DNA of 64,000 nucleotides from positions 7,006,001 through 7,070,000 of the forward strand of contig NZ_CP108476.1 of assembly GCF_036226465.1 (NCBI RefSeq), in the 5' to 3' direction. The position numbers and the translations under genes are program-made. Positions 58,440-64,000 of this stretch are shown in pieces. Every line of letters begins with the position of its first letter. Position 1 is the first letter of the stretch. The notes beneath the pieces were generated by a model that was given only the letters and a program-made list of their open reading frames with translations, was not told where the DNA came from and did not search any database. The DNA is from Kitasatospora sp. NBC_01250 (lineage in GTDB: Bacteria; Actinomycetota; Actinomycetes; Streptomycetales; Streptomycetaceae).

Positions 58440-59357
58440 ATGAACTCATCCGCTGGTGTTCGACTGACCAAGGCGGTCATCCCCGCCGCGGGGCTCGGTA
58501 CCCGCTTCCTGCCCGCCACCAAGGCCACCCCCAAGGAGATGCTCCCGGTGGTCGACAAGCCGGCCATCCAGTACGTGGTGGAGGAGGCGGTGGCCGCCGG
58601 GCTGTCCGACGTCCTGATGGTGACGGGCCGCAACAAGCGTCCGCTGGAGGACCACTTCGACCGCAACTACGAGCTGGAGGAGACCCTGCAGCGCAAGGGC
58701 GACCTGGACCGGCTGGCCCGGGTCTGCGCCCCCACGGAACTGGCCGACATCCACTACGTGCGCCAGCGCGACCCGCGCGGACTGGGCCACGCCGTCCTGT
58801 GTGCCGCCCCGCACGTGGGCCGCGAGCCGTTCGCCGTCCTGCTCGGTGACGACCTGATCGACCCGCGTGACCCGCTGCTGAGCCGGATGGCGCAGGTGCG
58901 CGAACGCCACGGCGGCAGCGTGGTGGCCCTGATGCGGGTGGACCGGCGGCTGATCCACCAGTACGGTTGCGCGGCGGTGGCGGCCACCGGTGAGGACGAC
59001 GTGGTCCGAGTGGTCGACCTGGTGGAGAAGCCGGACCCGGGCTCGGCGCCCAGCGACCTCGCGGTGATCGGACGCTACGTGCTCGATGCGGAGATCTTCG
59101 ACGTGCTGCGCCGCACCGCCCCCGGCCGTGGTGGCGAGGTTCAACTGACCGATGCGCTGGCCGAACTGGCCCGCACGCCGGGCGCGGGGCCGGTGCACGG
59201 TGTGGTGTTCACCGGGCGCCGCTACGACACCGGCGACCGCTCGGACTACCTGCGCGCCACGGTCCGGATGGCCTGGGAGCGCGCCGACCTGGGGCCCGAG
59301 TTCCGTTCCTGGCTGCGGGAGTTCGTCGAGCAGGCGACTCCGGTTCCGGTGGGATGA
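58440..59357 (+). CDS. galU: UTP-glucose-1-phosphate uridylyltransferase
   Basis: A 305-residue nucleotidyltransferase that makes UDP-glucose from UTP and glucose-1-phosphate. The signature reads KAVIPAAGLGTRFLPATKATPKEMLPV at about 11-37, followed by VMVTGRNKRPLEDHFD, the catalytic-site AVLLGDDLIDP and VEKPDPGSAPSDLAVIGRYVL. GalU is preferred over dTDP-glucose synthases because of the LPATKATPKEMLP motif and the VDKPAIQYVVEEA segment. It lies between two regulators of a putative secondary-metabolite region, so it may supply activated glucose for a glycosylated product rather than serve as the housekeeping copy. Confidence 0.92.
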   Translation: MNSSAGVRLTKAVIPAAGLGTRFLPATKATPKEMLPVVDKPAIQYVVEEAVAAGLSDVLMVTGRNKRPLEDHFDRNYELEETLQRKGDLDRLARVCAPTELADIHYVRQRDPRGLGHAVLCAAPHVGREPFAVLLGDDLIDPRDPLLSRMAQVRERHGGSVVALMRVDRRLIHQYGCAAVAATGEDDVVRVVDLVEKPDPGSAPSDLAVIGRYVLDAEIFDVLRRTAPGRGGEVQLTDALAELARTPGAGPVHGVVFTGRRYDTGDRSDYLRATVRMAWERADLGPEFRSWLREFVEQATPVPVG

Positions 59358-59519
59358 GCAACTGCGGTCGGTGGCACGGTTGCACACTGCCGTCGGCGGT
59401 GCCGGCGCGGCGTCTGCGGCCGCCGGCCCCGGCGCGGCGTTCCGGCCGTCGTCCTCGACAACGGTGCTGGTGGGCGGGCGAGTTGCCAAGGTCGTCCGGG
59501 GGCGCGGCTCGAAACCGGA

Positions 59520-59536
59520 TAACCGAACGGTAGTTA
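59520..59536. promoter_or_regulatory. Dyad upstream of the StrR-like gene
   Basis: ACCG-AA-CGGT (59522-59531) is nested in TAAC/GTTA arms (59520-59523 with 59533-59536), about 90 bases before the StrR-like gene in an otherwise featureless 264-base gap. It could be an activator site, as is known upstream of strR-type genes. Confidence 0.3.
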
Positions 59537-59621
59537 CGTATTCTCCTGATGCCGGAGACCGGCCGACCACCGAGCGGCCCTTGCCGCCGGCGTCCAGCCA
59601 ACCCACGGGGGTGTGTTGCGC

Positions 59622-60689
59622 ATGACCACGCATCGGACAGTTCAGCAGCCGTACGAACAGGACACGCCGTACCGGCTGTGGCGGCACCGGGACCACCAGG
59701 TCCACCGGGTCCCGCTCGACCGGCTGCACACCGACGACTCTCCCCGGGCCTCCGGCGAGGTCGCGGCGCACGTCCTCGCCCTGGCCGGTTCCGGCACACC
59801 GCTCCCACCGGTCCTGGTCCACCGCGCCACCATGCGAGTGATCGACGGCGTCCACCGGGTGCGGGCCGCCGAGTTGCGCGGCCAGGCAGTCGTCGAGGTG
59901 CTGTTCTTCGACGGCACCGCCGAGGACGCCTTCGTCCTCGCGGTCGAGGCCAACATCGGTCACGGCCTGCCGCTGCGCGGGGCGGACCGCCGCGCGGCGG
60001 CAGGCCGGATCCTGCTCAGTCACCCCCAGTGGTCGGACCGGGCGATCGCCGCCCGCACCGGTCTGGCGGCCAAGACCGTCGCGGTGCTGCGCCGCCGCGT
60101 CCGCACCGGGCAGACCGGGCAGACCGGGTACGAGGTGCCGGCCAGGCCGGAGTCCGTCCCGGCCCGGCTCGGCCGGGACGGCGTCGTGCGGCCGCTGAAC
60201 ACCGCCGAAGGACGTCGGCAGGCGGCGCGGCTGCTGGCCGCCAACCCGCGGGCCTCGCTGCGTGAGGTGGCACGGCAGGCCCGGATCTCGCCGGGCACCG
60301 TGCGCGACGTGCGGCGGCGCACCGACCGGGGCGAGGACCCGGTGCCCCCGCGTTTGCGGCCCGTCGAGCGGCGCGGGCCGGTGGTACAGGACCTCGGCGA
60401 CGAAGGCGTCGTGGTCGCGTTCGACCCCGGGGCCGACCAGGCGCTGGAGAGACTGGTGCGCAACCTCTGCCAGGATCCGGCGCTGCGCCTGACCGAGGCC
60501 GGGCGGCTGCTGCTGCGCATGCTCGACCTCCAGCTCGGCGGCGCGCGGCGGCGGCAGGAACTGGTCCGCACGGTGCCTTCGCACCGCGCCGCCACGGTCG
60601 CCGAGGCCGCCCGACTGAGCGCCCGCTCCTGGCAGGAGCTGGCCGACCGGCTGGCCGAGCGGGCCGACGACGCGGACGGCGCGGCCTGA
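59622..60689 (+). CDS. StrR-like ParB-domain pathway activator
   Basis: A 355-residue regulator of the StrR/NovG group, which switch on single antibiotic clusters. The N-terminal ParB-like domain is well conserved: VPLDRLHTDDSPRASGE, then PPVLVHRATMRVIDGVHRVRAAELRG and VEANIGHGLPLRGADRRAAAGRILLSHPQWSDRAIAARTGL. The last part is the helix-turn-helix. A second HTH-like segment is LREVARQARISPGTVRDVRRR. StrR itself responds to the A-factor cascade through AdpA, which fits the butyrolactone genes 5 kb upstream. The ATG at 59622 is preferred; GTG or TTG codons at 59613-59618 are alternatives behind GGGGGTG. Its target cluster probably lies to the right of the window. Confidence 0.88.
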   Translation: MTTHRTVQQPYEQDTPYRLWRHRDHQVHRVPLDRLHTDDSPRASGEVAAHVLALAGSGTPLPPVLVHRATMRVIDGVHRVRAAELRGQAVVEVLFFDGTAEDAFVLAVEANIGHGLPLRGADRRAAAGRILLSHPQWSDRAIAARTGLAAKTVAVLRRRVRTGQTGQTGYEVPARPESVPARLGRDGVVRPLNTAEGRRQAARLLAANPRASLREVARQARISPGTVRDVRRRTDRGEDPVPPRLRPVERRGPVVQDLGDEGVVVAFDPGADQALERLVRNLCQDPALRLTEAGRLLLRMLDLQLGGARRRQELVRTVPSHRAATVAEAARLSARSWQELADRLAERADDADGAA

Positions 60690-60705
60690 ACCGCCCACGG
60701 CGCCG

Positions 60706-60805
60706 TCCACGCACCACGCACGAACCCCCGCACGCACGCACGCACCCACCCATGCACACACCCACGCACGCACCCATGCACGTACACACGCACGCACACA
60801 CACCC
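60706..60805 (+). repeat. CA/CG-rich low-complexity tract before the MFS gene
   Basis: About 100 bases built from GCAC, ACGC and CACA units, with long alternating purine-pyrimidine runs and strong strand asymmetry (almost no G-rich or T-rich units on the plus strand). It ends ten bases before a perfect ribosome site. Tracts of this kind may adopt Z-DNA or vary in length. In one frame it would read as a His/Thr-rich peptide. Confidence 0.65.
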
Positions 60806-60826
60806 GAAGACTACGAAGGAGGCGGC

Positions 60827-62026
60827 GTGCCTCTCGCCCTGCTCGCCCTGGCCCTGGGGGCCTTCGGCATCGGCACCACCGAGTTCGTCATCGTCGGGCT
60901 GTTGCCGCAGATCGCCGGCGACTTCTCGGTCTCGATCCCCAGCGCCGGTCTGCTCATCACCGGATACGCCCTGGGCGTCGTGGTCGGAGCGCCGTTGATG
61001 ACGGCCGCCGGGGCCCGGTTGCCGCGCAAGACCATGCTGGCCGTCCTGATGGGCGTGTTCATCGTGGGCAACCTGATCTGCGCACTGGCGCCCTCCTACG
61101 GGGTGCTGATGGCGGGTCGGCTGGTGGCCGCGCTGACCCACGGCGCGTTCTTCGGCATCGGCTCGGTGGTCGCCGCCCAACTGGTGGCGCCGGAACGCAA
61201 GGCGCGGGCGATCGCCCTGATGTTCACCGGCCTGACCGTCGCCAACGTGGCCGGCGTCCCGGTCGGCACCCTGGTCGGCCAGCACTTCGGCTGGCGCGCC
61301 ACGTTCTGGGGCGTCACCGCCTTCGGCCTGGTGGGCCTGCTGGGCGTCCTGGTCCTGGTTCCGGTGCTGCCGCCGGAGCCTTCCGGCGGGCTCCGCGGCG
61401 AACTGCGGGTCTTCGCGCGTCCGCAGGTGTGGCTGGCGCTGGCGATGACCACGCTCGGCTTCGGCGGGGTGTTCGCCTCCTTCACCTACCTGGCGCCGAT
61501 GATGACCACGCTGGCCGGCTTCTCCGATCCGGCGGTGGCCTGGCTGCTGGTGCTGTTCGGTGTCGGCCTGTGCGTGGGCAACCTGCTGGGCGGTCGGGCG
61601 GCCGACTGGCGGTTGATGCCCAGCCTGTACGTCGTGCTGGGCTCCCTGGCGCTGGTCCTGGTGGTCTTCGTCGCCACCGCGCACGCGGAGCTGCCCGCCG
61701 CGGTCACCATCGCCGTCTTCGGTGCCGTGGGCTTCGCCACCGTCCCGCTGCTGCAGATGCGGGTGATGCAGCAGGCCGAGGGAGCGCCCGCGCTCGCCTC
61801 GGCGGCCAACATCGCCGCGTTCAACCTCGGCAACGCCATCGGCGCCTGGCTGAGCGGCCTGGCCATCGGCCACGGCCTCGGCTACACCGCGCCGAACTGG
61901 ATCGGCGCGGTGCTGGCCGCCGCCGGCCTGGGCGCCGCGGCCTGCTCGGGGCTGCTGGAACGGCGGACCCGCGCTGCCGCGCGTCCCGCCGAGCAGCCCG
62001 CAGCCCCCGCCTACCACGTCGTCTGA
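60827..62026 (+). CDS. MFS drug exporter (DHA1/Cml-like)
   Basis: A 399-residue 12-helix exporter of the DHA1 group. It begins VPLALLALALGAFGIGTTEFVIVGLLPQIAGDF, the typical start of chloramphenicol- and arabinose-type efflux proteins. Motif A is LMTAAGARLPRK, loop 4-5 has GRLVAALTHGAFFGIGSVVAAQLV, and motif C-like glycines lie in GLTVANVAGVPVGTLVGQ. The GTG at 60827 follows the perfect AAGGAGG (60816-60822). The in-frame ATG at 60752 would add a His-rich extension from the low-complexity tract. It lies between the StrR-like activator and the FAD oxidase, so it probably exports the pathway product or gives self-protection. Confidence 0.9.
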   Translation: MPLALLALALGAFGIGTTEFVIVGLLPQIAGDFSVSIPSAGLLITGYALGVVVGAPLMTAAGARLPRKTMLAVLMGVFIVGNLICALAPSYGVLMAGRLVAALTHGAFFGIGSVVAAQLVAPERKARAIALMFTGLTVANVAGVPVGTLVGQHFGWRATFWGVTAFGLVGLLGVLVLVPVLPPEPSGGLRGELRVFARPQVWLALAMTTLGFGGVFASFTYLAPMMTTLAGFSDPAVAWLLVLFGVGLCVGNLLGGRAADWRLMPSLYVVLGSLALVLVVFVATAHAELPAAVTIAVFGAVGFATVPLLQMRVMQQAEGAPALASAANIAAFNLGNAIGAWLSGLAIGHGLGYTAPNWIGAVLAAAGLGAAACSGLLERRTRAAARPAEQPAAPAYHVV

Positions 62027-62106
62027 CCCCTGGGACGTTCTGCGGCATCCCCCGCAGACCTCCTGTGCACGTCACCCGTTTCCGTTCTGACGAGAGGTGA
62101 ACCACC

Positions 62107-63795
62107 ATGACTGGTGTCGACCGCCGGACCCTGATCGCCCGCGGCGCCGCCGCGGTGGGCGGTGCGGCCGTGGCCGTCGGCCTGCCCGGCGCAGCCTTCG
62201 CCGATCCGGCTCCCGCAGCCGGAGCCGCAGCCGCTCCTGCCGCCGCCGCACCACGGGGCGGGGTGACGATCCGGCCCGACGACCCCCGCTACCCACTGCT
62301 GACCACGGGCAACAACCAGCGCTTCGTCGCCCGTCCGGACTACGTGCGGATGATCCGCTCCGCCGCCGACGCCGAACAGGCGCTGAGCGAGGCCGTGCAG
62401 GCCGGCAAGCGGGTGTCGGTGCGCAGCGGCGGCCACTGCTTCGCCGACTTCACCTGCAACCCGGAGATCGAGGTCATCCTGGACCTCTCCGAGATGACCG
62501 GGGTGGACTACGACCCGCGGTTCCGCGCCTTCACCGTCGATCCCGGCTGCCGGCTGCTGAACGTCTACGAGGCGCTGTACAAGGGCTGGGGCGTCACCAT
62601 CCCCGGTGGCATCTGCTACAGCGTCGGGGCCGGCGGCCACATCGCCGGCGGCGGCTACGGGCTGCTCTCCCGGGCGCACGGCCTGGTCGCCGACCACCTG
62701 TACGCGGTGCAGGTGGTGGTCGTGGACGAGCGCGGGAAGGTGCGGACGGTGGTGGCCACCCGTGAGGCGAACGACCCCAACCGCGACCTCTGGTGGGCGC
62801 ACACCGGTGGCGGTGGGGGCAACTTCGGGATCGTGACCAAGTACTGGTTCCGCTCGCCGGACGCCACCGGGACCGACCCCGGGCAGCAGTTGATCGCGCC
62901 GCCGTCCGAGGTCCTGGTCAGCGCGGTCGACATCCCCTGGGACCAGCTGACCCAGGCGAGCTTCGCCCGGCTGCTGCAGAACTTCGGTGCCTGGCACGAG
63001 AAGAACAGTGCGCCCGACTCGCCCTACCGCCACCTCAGCAGCCTGTTCAACGTCAGCTCCAAGGCCCATGGCAGCCTCGGCATGTTCACCCAGGTCGACG
63101 CCACCGTGCCCGGAGCCGGACAACTGCTGGACGACTATCTGACGGCGATCACCGCCGGCACCGGCGTCACCCCGCAGGCGCTCACCCGGCCCACCGGGGA
63201 GCTGCCCGCGATGCCGCAGCTGGCCGCGCCGCAGCGGCTGCCCTGGCTCCAGGCCACCCGCCTGGTCGGCACCAACAACCCGGTGATCACCAACCCGACC
63301 TCGCGCGGCGGGCACAAGTCCGCCTACATGCGCCGCAACTTCACCGACCAGCAGGTCGCCACCCTCTACCGGCACCTGAGCGATCCCGGCTTCACGAACC
63401 CGGACACCATGCTGGTGCTGTTCTCCTTCGGCGGCCAGGTGAACGCGGTGGCCCAGGACGCGACCGCGAACGCGCAGCGCGGTTCGGTCTTCAAGATGTG
63501 CTTCCAGACCTTCTGGGCGGACGAGAGCCAGGACGACTTCTACCTCGGCTGGCTGCGCGACCTGTACGAGGACTTCTTCGTCAGCACCGGCGGCGTGCCC
63601 AGGCCCGGCGCGGACACCCAGGGCTGCTACATCAACTATCCCGACCGGGACATGGACGATCCGCGCTACAACCGCTCGGGCGTGCCGTGGTCCACGCTCT
63701 ACTACCAGGACAACTATCCCCGGCTGCAGCAGGTGAAGCGGCGCTGGGACCCGAGCGACCACTTCCGCCACTCGCTCTCCGTCAAGCTGCCCTAG
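62107..63795 (+). CDS. Secreted FAD-linked oxidase, BBE/AknOx-type
   Basis: A 562-residue flavoprotein of the berberine-bridge/vanillyl-alcohol-oxidase group. A twin-arginine signal (VDRRTLIARGAAAVGGAAVAVG) predicts export in folded form. Both covalent FAD anchors are present: His110 in RSGGHCFADF and Cys170 in GGICYSVGAGGHIAGGGYG. Their 60-residue spacing equals that of His70/Cys130 in aclacinomycin oxidoreductase, so the FAD should be bicovalently bound. The BBE C-terminus is YINYPDRDMDD ... WSTLYYQDNYPRLQQVKRRWDP. Such enzymes oxidise sugar or alcohol groups of glycosides; with galU and the StrR-like gene nearby, oxidation of a glycosylated product is a reasonable guess. Confidence 0.92.
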   Translation: MTGVDRRTLIARGAAAVGGAAVAVGLPGAAFADPAPAAGAAAAPAAAAPRGGVTIRPDDPRYPLLTTGNNQRFVARPDYVRMIRSAADAEQALSEAVQAGKRVSVRSGGHCFADFTCNPEIEVILDLSEMTGVDYDPRFRAFTVDPGCRLLNVYEALYKGWGVTIPGGICYSVGAGGHIAGGGYGLLSRAHGLVADHLYAVQVVVVDERGKVRTVVATREANDPNRDLWWAHTGGGGGNFGIVTKYWFRSPDATGTDPGQQLIAPPSEVLVSAVDIPWDQLTQASFARLLQNFGAWHEKNSAPDSPYRHLSSLFNVSSKAHGSLGMFTQVDATVPGAGQLLDDYLTAITAGTGVTPQALTRPTGELPAMPQLAAPQRLPWLQATRLVGTNNPVITNPTSRGGHKSAYMRRNFTDQQVATLYRHLSDPGFTNPDTMLVLFSFGGQVNAVAQDATANAQRGSVFKMCFQTFWADESQDDFYLGWLRDLYEDFFVSTGGVPRPGADTQGCYINYPDRDMDDPRYNRSGVPWSTLYYQDNYPRLQQVKRRWDPSDHFRHSLSVKLP

Positions 63796-63852
63796 CGTCT
63801 GCCCCAGCCGCCCGCCACCCGCCGCCCAGCCGGCGGCGCACCCTCGCCACCC

Positions 63853-63897
63853 CGAAGAGCCCCGGTCCCCGCAGCACGCGGGAACCGGGGCTCTTCG
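63853..63897 (+). terminator. Terminator after the FAD oxidase
   Basis: Outer arms of 14 bp (63853-63866 with 63884-63897) pair perfectly. Inner CCCGC and GCGGG segments extend the stem after a small internal mismatch. The remaining 103 bases of the window show no gene. Confidence 0.75.
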
Positions 63898-64000
63898 CCG
63901 TCCGCGCACGGGTGTTCAGGCAGCCCGGACAGTCGGTTGACGCTCACCGGGGCTGCCCGGAAAGCTGTTTCCCGGCCGGTTCCCCAGCGAACGGCCCCGC

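Noticed and set aside
60752..60826. A His/Thr-rich N-terminal extension of the MFS exporter from an upstream ATG
   Set aside because: It lies in the low-complexity CA tract, and a perfect AAGGAGG site directs translation to the GTG at 60827, which gives the normal family N-terminus.
1..64000. CRISPR arrays, tRNA or rRNA genes and replication origins
   Set aside because: No regularly spaced repeats, cloverleaf with CCA-type end, rRNA segment or DnaA-box cluster was found when reading both strands.

Overview
The window is very GC-rich DNA with heavy GC bias at third codon positions. It carries GTG and TTG starts behind purine-rich ribosome sites, and a gene set typical of Streptomycetaceae: tyrosinase melC1/melC2, a chitinase with a DasR-like operator, an A-factor (gamma-butyrolactone) system, a StrR-type regulator, MbtH proteins and an Otr(A)/Tet(M)-like ribosome-protection GTPase. 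The source is most likely a Streptomyces or Kitasatospora chromosome, in an accessory arm-like region rather than a housekeeping core. No rRNA, tRNA, CRISPR array or intact mobile element was found.

Layout. 1-6.6 kb: partial alpha/beta hydrolase, a small NTF2-like protein behind twin inverted repeats, GH18 chitinase, tetracycline-type ribosomal protection protein with an overlapping leader ORF, tyrosinase and its copper chaperone. 6.6-13.6 kb: two stand-alone MbtH genes, a cysteate-synthase-like PLP enzyme, DUF427 protein, membrane protein, glycosyltransferase, SpoIIE-type phosphatase and DUF4287 protein. 13.6-17.4 kb: AMP-forming ligase, then the coupled pair paaI-paaK for phenylacetate-type acids, each unit with its own promoter and operator-like palindrome. 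17.6-30.2 kb: a tightly overlapping five-gene operon resembling the enterobacterial molR/yehL-yehM-yehP-yehQ set (DUF4132-like, very large unknown protein, MoxR ATPase, DUF5682-VWA fusion, SWIM zinc finger). 30.3-35.5 kb: a heterodimeric ABC exporter with one strongly degenerate ATPase half, and a secreted M1 aminopeptidase.

35.5-44.7 kb (minus strand) is the most striking stretch: a six-gene directon containing an FAD oxidoreductase, a lysine-2,3-aminomutase-like radical SAM enzyme, a PGM1-like ATP-grasp ligase, an EamA exporter, an Ntn-hydrolase of the penicillin acylase family and an M24 peptidase. Its long leader encodes a 21-residue peptide behind a strong ribosome site. The simplest reading is an undescribed pathway in which beta-lysine is made, ligated into an amide or peptide, exported, and trimmed or detoxified by the two hydrolases.

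45-53 kb: proton-translocating transhydrogenase pntAB, a GlxA-like regulator with an MFS transporter, a SURF1-like protein, a small Smr protein and a polyprenyl synthase. 53.4-63.9 kb: a signalling and pathway-control region. It holds AfsA-like butyrolactone synthase, divergent ScbR/ArpA-like receptor, NAD-dependent reductase, an IS701-transposase-like protein whose first catalytic Asp is gone, a second TetR regulator, a GalU-like nucleotidyltransferase, a StrR-like activator, an MFS exporter and an AknOx-like bicovalent flavoprotein oxidase. This probably marks the regulatory edge of a secondary-metabolite cluster continuing to the right.
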